From Enterobacter sp. EA-1 (lineage in GTDB: Bacteria; Pseudomonadota; Gammaproteobacteria; Enterobacterales; Enterobacteriaceae), in NCBI GenBank assembly GCA_002886105.1, contig CP025776.1, forward strand, positions 62,001-126,000: DNA of 64,000 nucleotides, written 5' to 3'. The notes beneath the pieces were generated by a model. That model was not told the DNA's origin, did no database searches, and saw only the letters and a list, made by a program, of their open reading frames with translations. How positions within the stretch are numbered: the first letter of the stretch is position 1; each line of letters begins with the position of its first letter. Made by a program: the position numbers and the translations under genes. Positions 31,408 through 42,826 of this stretch are shown piece by piece.

Positions 31408-34007
31408 ATGTCTGACTTAGATGAACTCAAAGCAAAACTGGCCGACGTCGTTGTGGAAAATAATTTCCCACTGGAGAGAGAACGCCTGCGCAAATTCTGG
31501 ACTTTTTACAGCGATATACCGAAAAAATTCCCTTTGCCAGCGATGAAAATTCTCTCTGGGGGGGATTTCTGGTTTAACGGTATAACGCCGCAACAGCTCA
31601 GTGATATTTACACAGGTATTACACCAGCGGATAAAATTTACCGGTGCAGCACACCTTTCTGTTGTTATTAGGCTTGCTGGAAACGCCGAATCTATTGTTG
31701 AATACGGTACCAGATCGCCACCGTACCCTTTATTACCGGGGATTTATTAGGTTTTGAACATGGTGCAATAAAACCCGATACGGTGGCGGTGAGCTTTAAC
31801 CTGAAAAGCAACAGCAAACCTTACCTGCTGCCGGCCGGCACGTTATTGGATGCCGGACAGGATGCCGCCGGGAACACCATTACTTACCTGACGGACAGCG
31901 AGTTACTGTTAAACCACCAGCAGATCGTTAAATTGAGCTGGACGAAGCAGGATGCCAGCGGCAACTGGCTGCTAATGACGGCGCTGGATACGGATAACAA
32001 TGTCGCATTACCGGATGGTGGCATCCGCCTGTTCAGTGATACCCAAAATGTTGAGGGGCTTGCAGCGTGAGCTGGTGCTCGATTCAACACTGGTCAGCCT
32101 TAACGGCGACATTAGCGTAACGGTATTGTCGGACAGCGACGCCACCCGCAGCAGCAGCGAAATCACCCCGACAGTCTCTGCTCGGGCAAAACAGACGCCA
32201 CTTGTTTTTCGCGCCACGCGCCAGCGACAGTGAGGTGCTCTATCGCTTACCCTCCAGCCTGTTGATTAAAGACTGGCATCAGGATGCCTCCGCCGGAGGG
32301 CGCCTCGCTGGTATTGCAGTATCCGGCCGGGAAACTCGCATTGCCCACGTCGTATCAGGTCACTATCCGTCAGGTGCAGGATATCGGTTACCTTCCACAA
32401 AGCGGAAAGGTTACCTCGACAGCGTGAGTTACCCGTTTGGCAGTCAGCCGGTACTGGGTGATGGCTTTGAACTCACCTTGCCGTCCGCATTGGTTGAAAG
32501 CGGCGGCACGCTGACCATTTCCGCAGTGGCAGAACCTGCCTACAGAAAATTTCGCACTCTGGTATTTCCGCTATACCAACCCTCCAGCGGATAACACCGT
32601 GTTTCAGGCAAGCATTTATCTGGTGCTGCCTTCTGGCGACCGCTCTCTGCTTGCGGAGCAGGCGCTCTTTTCCGGCGATGGCGCGCCGCAAATGCAACCG
32701 CTGACTATCGCTCCCCTGCCGATCTGGACGCATCGGCAGGTGGTTACAGCATTCGCTGAGTTAAGCGGCTCCGATTTTCATCATCAGAGGGCCAGTGATC
32801 CCACGGGCAAAATGCGCCCGACACCACAGGTGAGCCGTATTGACACCGAGTTCACCCAAACGGTGACCCTTGAGCAGATCATTGGCCGCACCGCATTGCT
32901 CCGTGCTGGCGAGATCACCGAACAGGCTATATGTCGGTTTGAGGTGATCGCCGGGGACAGCGTCTCGATTTATTGGGCCATGCAGTCGCTTTCCTCGCTG
33001 GCGTTGAACTGGTATTGCTACACCAGTGAAGGGACATGGCAGGCGCTGGACGCCACGCTGAACGATGCAACGGGAGGCCCGCGGCGCTCAGTGGGTTGTG
33101 GCAGGCGATCCTGCCCGGCAATGTTGCGGTGGGCGGTGACGGGTTATCCGAAGAGAACTACTGGTTAAAAGCGGTGGTCACCGGTAGCAGCGATAACACG
33201 CCGAAAGTGCGCAATCTGTTTACCAATGCGATGACCGCCACGCTGAATCTGAGCAGTGAGGTGGATAGCAGCCACTTTTCGCAGCCTTTGCCCGCAGGCA
33301 CCATTTCAGTTGGTGTCGCCAGTTGTGCCAATCAGTTCTGTCAACCAGTTGCACCCTTCGGAAGGGGGCAAGGCACGGGAAAACCACGGCGGAACTTTTG
33401 AACGTACGGCGCTGCGCATCGCCACCCGCCACCGCGCCATTACACCGGCAGGATATGCGCCATATGCTGCTGGAACAGTACCCACAGCTTTATGACATCC
33501 ATTTTCTGGATGTGAGCAAACTGCTGACCATTCCCGCGTTGACCGTGCAGGAACTGGTCATTATTCCGTGCAGTCGCGTCAGTGACAATGACGATATGCT
33601 GCGCCCGGCATTAAGCCGAGGGGCGGCTGGACGAGATGGCCGCGTGGCTGAGGCCGTTCACCTGCCCGTGGGCAAACCCCAAATTAATCAACCCGGTGTA
33701 TGTCGACATTACCGCCCGCTACCGGTGACTTTCCTTGATGGCGTGAACCCCACCTATGGCTACCAGCAATTATCCGACTGGTTGCAACAACGCTATATGC
33801 CTTGGGGACCGACCTGCAACAGGTGGTGTCACTGGGTAACCAAATCGATTACTACCAGTTGTTGGCCACCATTCAACAGCACCCCCGCGGTGCAAAACGT
33901 CCTGCAACTGGAACTTGTCGATGCGGAAGGAACCCCATGAGGAGACCATCGTGGCGCAGGAAAACGAGGTCTTAATCTTAACGCCGCAAGCAAAATCTGA
34001 TGCCTAA
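31408..34007 (+). CDS. eCIS large baseplate protein 1 (Afp11-like)
   Basis: About 865 residues, a wedge component of the gp6/baseplate-J group. MSDLDELKAKLADVVVENNF, LLLGLLETPNLLLNTVPD, LKSNSKPYLLPAGTLLDAGQ, ITYLTDSELLLNHQQIVKLS, LVSLNGDISVTVLSDSD, VLYRLPSSLLIKDWHQDASA and YDIHFLDVSKLLTIPALTVQ. Frame breaks at about 31500, 31665, 31705, 32060, 32225, 32345, 32560, 33070, 33330, 33480-33590 and 33930. It sits between the spike tip and the second baseplate protein as in Afp. It ends LTPQAKSDA, 12 bp before the next ATG. Confidence 0.82.
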
Positions 34008-34019
34008 AGGGAGCCGCTT

Positions 34020-36866
34020 ATGTCTAAAGAAAATGCTCTGTTCCCGGTCGTCAAAGCGGACATTGATTTCGCTACACTGTGGCAACAGGCAACGGAAAGC
34101 CTCAACACCCTGTGTGGCGATATCTGGACCGATACCACCGACCACGATCCCGGCGTGACCCTGTTGCAGGCCACCACCTCGGAATGATTCTGACCTCGGG
34201 TACCGCTTGTCGTTATCGCTTAACGATCTGCTCACTGCTGCGGGAAAAACCACCCTCTTTCCGCCAGAATTTGGGCCACAGGGCGTACTGTGCTGCAACA
34301 CGGTGACGGCTGAAGATTACCGCCGCGCTATCCTTGATATCCACAGTAGTGACATTGACCTTAGCGGCGACGAGCAAGGGTTTATTTTGACGATTGCGCG
34401 CTGGGTAAAAGAACCCGAGGACAGCAGCAATACCTTTCACTGGTGGTATGACAAAGTTAACCGCAAGTACACCTTTACCAAACCAACCAATGCGGTAGAC
34501 GACGAGTGGCAGAATTAACGCTTCGCGGCAATAACTGGCTCTATCTGGTGCCTTCCCGCTATACGCAGGCGCTCTCCAGTGACGATAACGCAACGGTACA
34601 AACGTATCTGGCGGATTTTCGCCAGCCATCGCAACCTCGGGGGGAATTTTTTGCACGGGTTATCTGGCTTCAGCCGGTGGATTTTAACCTCAATCTGGAA
34701 ATCGGCCTGAGCAGTGATGTCGAGAATATGGCGTCGGTTGTGGCACAGATCTTCGAGGCCACCAGCGCGCAACTCATTTCTTCGGTTACACGTTTCACGA
34801 CTGCGCAGATGCACGACAAAGGCTATACCGATGAAGAGATTTTTTGAGGGCCTTTTCAAACATGGCTGGCAGATTGCAGATCCGACACCAATAACTGTAA
34901 GCGGGACGACCGTCAGCCCGGGTTCCCCTCGGGCTAACCGTCTGTTGACCATTGCGGGGTGGAGAGTGAATGCGGTCTCGCTGACGTCGCTTCCGCAACA
35001 GATACACGGCGTTACGTCGGATAAATGGTCATGGCAAATCGATGCGGGTTATTACCCAAGACTCTGGGGGGCTGATCCGTTTACGCTACTCGCGGGGCAG
35101 CCCGTTGACACTGGTGATCAAAGGCGGGATTTATGAAAACCAGATGCCGAAGCCATTCGTCAGTACCTTAGTGCCCCGGCATTAATTAATACCCCGCCGG
35201 TGGTGCTTCCGGCAGGCACGCTGCGCGATTTCAACGCCTATGTTCCGGTTGGCAACCGGCTGCCGGGTTGTTACCAGCTTCAGCAGCCGCTACAACAGGT
35301 GCAACAAACATCCGCGAGTTGCATCAGTTCCTGCTGCCAGTCGATCAGCTGCTGGCCAATATGTGCGCTGAAATAGTGTCGATACCGCAACTACTGGCGT
35401 TTGTGGAGCGGGCTGACGTCATTCGCGGTACCCGCTACAGCGACAGCGGGATTAACGACAGCGTGCACAGTGATTACGAGAGAGCGCTACAGCAACTCAT
35501 ACAGCTGGACGCAGAGATTTTTTCAGGCGGACGGTGTGACGCCTCATCCATTGAACTTTTCCCGCGAGCTGGCGTTTTACAGTACTTGCTGGGTTATTTT
35601 GGTGCATGCGTGCCGCGCGCCCGCTGACCCTCGATTTAGCCGATTTTCTGCTGACCCAGCGCGCCTATCTCGCACAACAACCAGAACTGCTATGACCGCA
35701 TCAATATCCAGATCAATAAAGTCTCGGCGCTGCAAAACGCATTACTGCCATTATCGGGCTAAATAGCGAGTGCTTTAAAGACAACCCCCGACCTCAGTAA
35801 TTTGCCGTTTTACCTGATTGAGCATCGCCAGTTATTGCCGCTGGTGCCTGCAACGGGTTATTCCACTGACCAGACGCCGCAAAGCTTCATCATCAGCGGC
35901 ACGTTGGTGACGATTACCCAGTCGGGCAGCGCCGGAGAAATCGAAGTTGGCCAGTTGGTCGATATCATTGCGATTGAAGGCGACAGCTCCGGGTGGTAGG
36001 CCAGCAGATGGTGACCAGCGTCATGGCGATACTTTCACCGTGAATGCGACGAACAGCCAGCAACTGACCAACGATCTGAACCGTTTGCAAACGGCCCCGT
36101 CGGCAGGAAATCTGCGCTGGCAGAGCAGTAATATCTGGCTGCAGGATATGGATTTCCCGCCAATTATGCCGATGATGCGCTTCAGCCTGCGACAGCACCA
36201 AAATTACTCATCAGTAACGACCAAAGTCCGTTCCCGGCGATGGTTTCTGTCGAGACAAGATTGCCATTGGGCGGACTCGTTATCTACCTCCATGGCGGGC
36301 GCAGAAGTCAGTGCTGAGCCTGCTGCAGATGACTGGCTGATCAATGCCACCATTCTTGCCGTGAACCCGCTGGCGGGCACTCTACTGGTGAAAGCCGCCG
36401 ACAGCCAGTATGACTATCCGACGGAGGCCGATGCCCTGGCACTTCGTGTGAACTTTAGCGAGTCTGCTTATGCCACCACTGACCGCTTTTCATTTGTGAT
36501 TAGCTGCTGAACCGCACGATTATCGCCAGCCAGAATATTGTGCCGGATAAGCTCACCGATGTTGCAGGTGGTGATGGAGCAGTTTCGGCCCATGTCGCTG
36601 ATCAATCACTGGCTGAGCGACTCGGCGTTTGCCCAGACCTATGCCCGCTGGCAGAACAACGGCAACCCGCTGGGGGATGATGCCCGGAGCATCCTGCAAA
36701 TGCTGGGTCACCTGCCGGCGACCGAACTGGGGATTGGCTTAATGCGTATTGCCACCGATGCACAGCGTACGGCTGTTATCGGGGCCGATGGTAGCCAATG
36801 GAATACCAGCGTTATTGTGCAGGAACAGCTGTTCTCCGCAAGACTTGCCCACCGCTTAATCACTGA
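34020..36866 (+). CDS. eCIS large baseplate protein 2 (Afp12-like)
   Basis: About 945 residues. ATG at 34020 has AAAGGGAG upstream. MSKENALFPVVKADIDFATL, WTDTTDHDPGVTLLQATT (a conserved start of baseplate proteins of this type), RLSLSLNDLLTAAGKTTLFP, FNLNLEIGLSSDVENMASVV, INNSVHSDYE-like middle and a final LSDSAFAQTYARWQN, LGIGLMRIATDAQRTAVIGA. Frame breaks at about 34180, 34510, 34850-34910, 35135, 35270, 35545, 35700, 35990, 36210, 36500 and 36560. The precise stop is uncertain (36859 or 36866). With Afp11 it forms the wedges that lock and release the sheath. Confidence 0.82.
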
Positions 36867-36881
36867 TTTCTGGAGACGATT

Positions 36882-37936
36882 ATGGCTGATACCAAACACC
36901 AGTCGCCCGATGCCCTGAAGGTTTTAAAGCGGGCAGTATTCCGCTGCAAAGTGATTTTGCCGATCTGATCGATCTGGCAAATGCGGGGCTGTCGCCGCCG
37001 GGCAGGCCACACCAATGCCGGTATAGGGATGAAGTACGGCAGCACAGGAAAACTGGAGCTGAATGCTACTAAATCGTTTAATTACGATGACAACGATAGG
37101 GAGCACGCTGTGCAACTATCGATTGATACTTCCAAATAAGCCGGTTGTCGATTTAGCTTACGGGCTGATTGGATCGTCTGATGGTTTACAAAAGCCTCTA
37201 CGGGCATTGTCAACGGTAATGGCGTCAGCGTCGCATCTGACACCATGGCGTATGTGGAAGCGGCGAGGTGGGCAAGTTTCACGGTCAGGATGGTAAAGCT
37301 GGCGTCGGTATGCGCTACAGTGCGGATGGCAAGTTGGAGCCTAACCTGAATCTCATGATTATGACGGCAGTGAGGCCGGTGTCCTGCCTTTAAAATAGAC
37401 AGCTCCACCAATATGATGGTGGTTCGGTGGTCGCCGGTGACGATGGGCGTGAAAGCCTCGACAGGGATTAAAGTCGATACCAATGGCGTCAGCGTTGATA
37501 TGGCCTATGTGGTGCCGCGAGGGATTATTGTGATGTTTATGGCAGCGCCGCGCCATCCGGTTGGGCATTCTGTGATGGCAATAATGGCACTCCGGATCTA
37601 CGCGATCGGTTTATTAAAGGCTCGCAGAATTTCAACAAATCTACTGGCGGTACTAAAACCAATACCTTTACACCAACGGGGTCAACAACCGTCAACTCCC
37701 ATTGACATGGAGTGAAATGCCCTCTCATAGCCATAATCTTCAGAAACGAAGTGATGAATTATTTATCCAAGGTGGCGTCCATTGCACAGAGGGGGGCTAT
37801 TGCTGTACGATGAGCTTGCGAACGATTGGTTATGGTGGCAACCAGTGGGCATACACAGGTTCATTTAAAGGTTCATCATCCACTCTGAACAACGAGCCGC
37901 AATATTACGCACTGGCTTTTTATTATGAAGTTATAA
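36882..37936 (+). CDS. eCIS tail fibre with carboxy-terminal phage collar domain (Afp13 position)
   Basis: About 350 residues. MADTKHQSPDALK, FKAGSIPLQSDFADLIDLAN, NAGIGMKYGSTGKLELNA and two similar shaft segments (GNGVSVASDTMAYV and TNGVSVDMAYVV) precede a tail-collar-type tip: PRGIIVMF, GSAAPSGWAFCDGNNGTPDL, RDRFIKGSQNF, EMPSHSHN and EPQYYALAFIMKL. The tip is the pattern of phage fibres that bind cell surfaces, unlike the adenovirus-like Afp13 of Serratia. Frame breaks at about 36922, 36990, 37060-37130, 37180, 37260, 37385, 37545, 37680 and 37925. It probably sets target specificity. Confidence 0.8.
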
Positions 37937-37972
37937 CGGTTTTACTTTTCCCTGAAAAAGTTGAGACACTCT

Positions 37973-39540
37973 ATGGCTGAATCTGATGTGTATTAATACA
38001 CTGCGGGTAAAGTTGTTTATTGATTCCATTTTTAAACAACAAAGAAACATCGAATATCAGTTTATTAAAGAACAACTACTCTTGCAAACGGCGGAAAATA
38101 ACGTTGCGATAACCCGCGATATCATTATTGATAAAGTCGTGTTGAATTTAGGTGCAATGCCGCGCCAGCATCTTTCCCTCTATTTTTATCAACGTCTGCA
38201 TGGCGCTGGTGCAACTGTTTACACAGTTAGCCAGCCACGCGCAATACGACATTATCGATGGGCGGCAGTAACCGAAACAGCTTCGGGACAACATGGTTCC
38301 CTTGTGGCTCAGGCTATCGCCTGCCTGCAAAGTGCAGGAGCAAAAAACCGACGTCTGGCAAAGCCGCAGACCGATGCATTACGTGCACCGGTATGCAGCG
38401 TGCAACGCCTGCGGAAGCGCTTTATCAGGCGTTCACTCCGGGGCGTTAACGACTATTTGGCAGCAAGCGTGGGTTCTTCGCCGTAACGCAATCCCGTCTG
38501 CTCACCCCCGGCCCCGGTGGCCGGAAAGCCGCCCCCGGTACAGCCTCAACGCGCCTGACGCCGTTGCGGCTGGTACAGCAAGCGCTGAGTTATTTACTGA
38601 CGGTTGCAGAGGGCCGTCACTGGCCAGCACAGCATGACCCATTCGCAACGCGATGCCTCGGGCTGCGGCGTTAGTGCAGCAGGAAATCCCGCCAGCGCAG
38701 TTCCTGCAACTGATTGAGTTTGAATCCTTACCCATCGCGCAGGTGCGGGCCATTGCCGGACGCTGATACCGTTATGGCGTTATGCCGGTATGGCAAAACG
38801 GTGCGACTGCACGCCGGGAAAGCAGCAACAGCAGATTGATGATTATCTGGCTTCTTTACTGCCAGAAACCCTTGCCGCTGCGCGTTCCCACAGAGCAGAC
38901 AAACCTGCCAGCTTGACGGAAACCTGCCAACGTCAGGACAGGCGCCGCAGAGCAGAGAAACATTAGCCGCCCGGCAGTCGCCGTCCAGCCGAAGCACCGC
39001 GACAGCAAGGCAGCGGTTTACCCGTCGCGCAGATGACGAACTCTTTGGGATTGCCGGTCAGCAATGCTGGTGTTGCTCGCTGCTGCAGTGGTTTACCGCG
39101 CTGGTGGTGGAGAAGCAGTTTATCAGCGACGACGCGCTGGCAGGCGGTTGCCGCCATTGGCTGGTGTGGGAAGCGGAACAGCCGCAGGCGCAGCGTAGTC
39201 AATCAGTTTTTGTGCGGTCTGCCGCTGGAGGAGCCGCCTGCCATGCCGGAGCCATGAGTGCACAGCAGCAGCAAATCACCTCTGAGTGGGCATCCAGCGT
39301 CTTTTCGCAGATCGCTGCCTTTGAAAAAATGGGGCTGACCGATATCCGCCAGCTCTTTTTGCAGCGTCCCGCGAACTCTTTGCCGACGTGACCCCGGCGG
39401 TGCTGCATATCCAGCCGGAAGTGTTCGATATTCTGCTGGCGAAATGGTCGTGGCCATTGAACCCTCGGCTTTTTTCCCCGGGTTCGACGCGCCACTGTTG
39501 CTTGAATGGTTACCCGGCGACCCCGGAGGAATGCTGCTAG
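37973..39540 (+). CDS. eCIS tape measure protein (Afp14-like)
   Basis: About 520 residues, the length ruler. After MAESDV and a break near 37990: INTLRVKLFIDSIFKQQRNI, ITRDIIIDKVVLNLGAMPRQ (matches the 'RLELDLG' region of this family). A low-complexity middle follows. The carboxy part has LPVSNAGVARCC, NQFLCGLPLEEPPAMPEP, MGLTDIRQLFLQRP, PAVLHIQPEVFDILLAK and LLLEWLPGDPG. Frames change at about 38215, 38275, 38430-38520, 38665, 38770, 38850, 39000-39090, 39245, 39375 and 39450. The end is estimated (TAG at 39538). It overlaps the ATPase start region. Confidence 0.78.
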
Positions 39541-41551
39541 AGTCTACCGCGCACCTTTGCGGAACCGGATGAAAATGAAGATGCCGCCATCTTGCAGGCA
39601 CAGCTTCAACGGCTGGGAAAAGCCGCATCGGCATGGGCGCAGCGCGAAGAAACCGCCCATTTTCACTTTTCAGACCCGCTTCCGGTTGATTTCAATGCTG
39701 ACGCGCCATGGCAAAACGACGAGGTGGCGATCCCCGTCGGCTGTCGGCTCGATTCGCTGGTGAGCCAAGCGCGCTTGAGCGGGATATTTTATTACTGACT
39801 CTGCTGCCGGAATATGACATCCACTACGGCCAGCTCTTCGCCAGCATCCATCCGACCAACCGGAGCACACGCCCTCCGTCGCCATTATCATGGGGATTTT
39901 GTGTTGTGACGGAACGGCACCCACAACGGTGCAAGCCTGCCTGTTGCCGGGTGGGAGTTTGCTGGGCGGGGCTGTTAACGCTCCAGCAAAAGAGAACGAT
40001 AGCTTCTCTGCGGCCGTGCCGGGGTGGATAGCGCGCTTTACGGATGGCTGCTCGGCGGCGACACGCTTCCTCTGAATTGGCGCTCTACGCGCGCTGGCTG
40101 TCCCCGTGCAACCGGAGATCACACCGCAATTAACCGAACAACTGGTGCAGTGTTCCATTGAAAGCGAACAAGCACCGGTGGCGACCATTTTGCGGGGCTA
40201 CCGTCTACAGGAACAACTGGCCGTTGTCGCCGTGGCGATGGAGCGGCGAAGCCGATCGGTGCTGTGCCTCGATCTGGCGCATCTGACAGGCGCTCTGACG
40301 GTTGCTGCGGTACAGAAAATGCTGCAACTGGCGATACGGGAGACGCGGCTTTATCAGGGATGCCCGGCGATATATACGCCAGAGAACATTGTTGAGCACT
40401 TTCCGCTGCTGTGGGACTGGCTGGCGCATGAACTGCGCTACCGGCCGGGCCGGTGGTGTTCCTGACACACCCTTCCGTGACGCTTCCCCGGCTGGCGGGA
40501 TTTAGCCAGTGGTGATTGCCATGCCAGTGATTACGGCGGATGACACGCTCGGACTGTGGGCGCCAGTTGTCTGGTGTGCGTTGAACCGGCGCTGGACATC
40601 ACCGCGCTGCTCAATCGGTTTAACCCGGATAGCCAGTCAATCCCGCAGCTTATCCGGGGAAGCGACGCTGTACCAGCGGTTGCGCGCAGTGGATGACACT
40701 CACGCGGTGATCGCGACGGAAGATTTACGCTATGCCTTTCAGTTACATACCCAACAGTCCTACGGCAAGCTGGCGCAGCGCTACACGCCGGTACGCACGT
40801 TTGATGATGTGGTGATCGATGACGCCACGCAGCAGCATCTTCAGGAGATTCTGGCGGCTGTTCGCCAGCGCGATAACGTGCTGAAACAGGGATTTGACCG
40901 GAAAGTGGCGTACGGTACCGGGATCAGTACCTTGTTCTTTGGCGATTCGGGGAACCGGCAAAACCATGGTGGCGGAAGTGCTGGCCGGTGCGCTGGGGGT
41001 TGATTTAATTAAGATTGATCTCTCCGCGGTGGTGAATAAATACATTGGTGAAACGGAAAAGAACCTCGCCCGTATCTTTGACATCGCTGAACAGGACGCA
41101 GGCGTGCTCTTTTTGATGAGGCGGATGCGTTTGGTAAGCGCAGCGAAGTGACAGATGCGAAAGATCGCAATGCCAATATCGAAGTTGCCTATCTATTGCA
41201 ACGGCTGGAGGGTTACCCTGGGTTGGTTATTCTGGCGACCAACAATCGTAACCATCTGGATGCGGCGTTTGCCCGTCGCCTGACCTTCATTTTACGTTTT
41301 CCATTCCCGGATGTGGCATTGCGGGAACGCATGTGGCGGGTCATTTGGCCGGCCAATGTCTCTCTTGCGAAGGAGATTGATTTTCACCTGCTGGCGCAGC
41401 GTGCAGAAATGACGGGCGCCAATATTCGCAATGCGGCATTACTCGCCAGCTGGCTGGCGGCGGAAGAGGGGATGATCAGGTTCAACTCCACCATCTTGAG
41501 CGTGCAATAAAACGAGAGCTGGTGAAGGTTGGTCGTGTATTACGGTTTTAA
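39531..41551 (+). CDS. eCIS-associated AAA+ ATPase (Afp15-like)
   Basis: About 670 residues. The amino-terminal part (LPRTFAEPDENEDAAILQAQ, LERDILLLTLLPEYDIHYGQ, PSVAIIMGILCC) is followed by a classic AAA+ module. Walker A is FFGDSGTGKTMVAEVL across a break at 40955, then LSAVVNKYIGETEKNLARIF, Walker B as GVLFFDEADALFGKR, sensor 1 LVILATNNRNHLDAAFARRL and the tail ERAIKRELVKVGRVLRF. In Afp this ATPase is needed for assembly. Frame breaks at about 39560, 39750, 39870-39990, 40070, 40450, 40545-40600, 40955, 41110, 41310 and 41480. ATG at 39531 follows GGAGGA closely, so the exact start is tentative. Confidence 0.88.
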
Positions 41552-41695
41552 TCTGCCGGGAGATAAGTGCGGATACATCAGGCCGTTTTTTATTTTTCGT
41601 GGTTTTTATTTTTCTTCTGCAATGGGTAAGCAATCGAGTATTTATGGAAATTAGGGGCTTCATACATATGAAATAATATTGTCTGGAGGTTAGAT

Positions 41696-42309
41696 GTGTA
41701 TATCATCTCTCAGGATAGCTATTTTGCAAGTGGAATGGATAAGTTACTCAAAACATTAATCCGTACGCGACCCATACTCTTATCGCCTTCGATCGCGGCG
41801 ATGGAAAAATAGTATTTTTCAGTATGCATTCATTACTTCTTATTCTTGCGGAACAGAAAAATTTCCATACCTTTATCTGTACGAAGTTTATCAAGCTGGA
41901 TAAGTGTTCCCCTATGAGTTTTATGGAATATGAGGTGCGTAAAATAATAGCTTTCCTTAAGGGTAAAGAGCAGGATGATCGTATTCGCGAAGTGCATTTG
42001 AGCGTGGTGGAATACAATATCATGACGATGATTCTGGATGGCCGCCCGAATAGCTATATTATGGAGGCGCTTAATCTTGACCGCAAAGTCGTGAGTAATT
42101 ATAAGAACGCCATTCTGCGAAAGTTAGGTTTAAAAAGCATGGCGGAGCTGATTCATATTTATCAAAACTGGAATGCCTGTTTTTGCTGCACCGATGGCAT
42201 TGTTATGCCCGATATTACGTTAGTCCCGCATGAAGAGACGAACGAGTTGAAAATGATCAGATATAGCGCGATAAAACAGGGCGATGTGTGCCACTCATCA
42301 GTGGCGTAA
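41696..42309 (+). CDS. LuxR-type transcriptional regulator at the end of the eCIS locus
   Basis: About 204 residues. Amino half VYIISQDSYFASGMDKLLKT resembles a degenerate receiver domain; the carboxy half is a GerE/LuxR helix-turn-helix, HLSVVEYNIMTMILDGRPNS, YIMEALNLDRKVVSNYKNAI, LRKLGLKSMAELIHIYQNW. GTG at 41696 has GGAGG six bases upstream; the ATG at 41694 is out of frame. One break at about 41760. It lies 144 bp after the ATPase gene. Position suggests it regulates the operon, perhaps through the tandem 21-bp repeat at 23318. Confidence 0.85.
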
Positions 42310-42354
42310 ACAGTGCGGTTTCGATTTTATTTCCTGTTATTTTTTCATTTCTGT

Positions 42355-42376
42355 AAAAGGGAGCCCGTGCCCCTTT
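42355..42376 (-). terminator. Terminator hairpin after 42404 gene
   Basis: On the minus strand AAAGGGGCACGGGCTCCCTTTT forms a stem with GGG/CCC core followed by TTTT. It ends the minus-strand cluster facing the LuxR gene. Confidence 0.55.
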
Positions 42377-42403
42377 CGCCCGGATAAGACGTCATGTCAG
42401 AAA

Positions 42404-42676
42404 TCAGGCATTAATGACTTTCATTAATGCTGCATCATTCTTGTACTTCGCCCGTAACGTTTTGAGCTGCCCGGCGGCTTTGCCGCAGGTGGCTTCCAGT
42501 TTGGCGTCCAGCTCTTTTGTCGTTGCTCATCAAGATCGGCGTCTTGCTCACCGGCAAAATGCTCGCATTGATCGGCAAGGTCGCGAAAAGTCTGGACATC
42601 TTTCGGCAGGGTTTCTGCGGCATAACTGGTGTTAATGAGAAAGGCTGTGGTGAAAATCAAAAAAAGCGCGCTTCAT
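42404..42676 (-). CDS. Small periplasmic protein, unknown function
   Basis: About 90 residues. MKRAFFLIFTTAFLINTSYA is a signal peptide with cleavage near AAET. The mature part, ETLPKDVQTFRDLADQCEHF, AGEQDADLDEQRQKE, CGKAAGQLKTLRAKYKNDA, is helical with two cysteines that may pair. I have a general impression that such proteins occur near type VI clusters but cannot assign a function. Frame breaks at about 42655 and 42525. Confidence 0.6.
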
Positions 42677-42826
42677 GTGTGGTTGTCTGGTGGTGTGTAG
42701 AAACGCGTATAGTACTCCAAATAACGCGAACTGGAGAGAGTAAAAAGGGGCTGAAGTAGGCTTTCTGCCAACTGTTTTACTGCGGACCTCCCGTATTGCA
42801 CTTCGAAAACCCGCTCGTAAAGAGGG

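Noticed and set aside
23397-41551. Contractile-tail prophage or R-type tailocin
   Set aside because: Three sheath paralogues, two tube paralogues, a DUF5908 protein, a LysM adaptor and an Afp15-type AAA+ ATPase are eCIS features. No capsid, terminase, holin or lysis genes are present.
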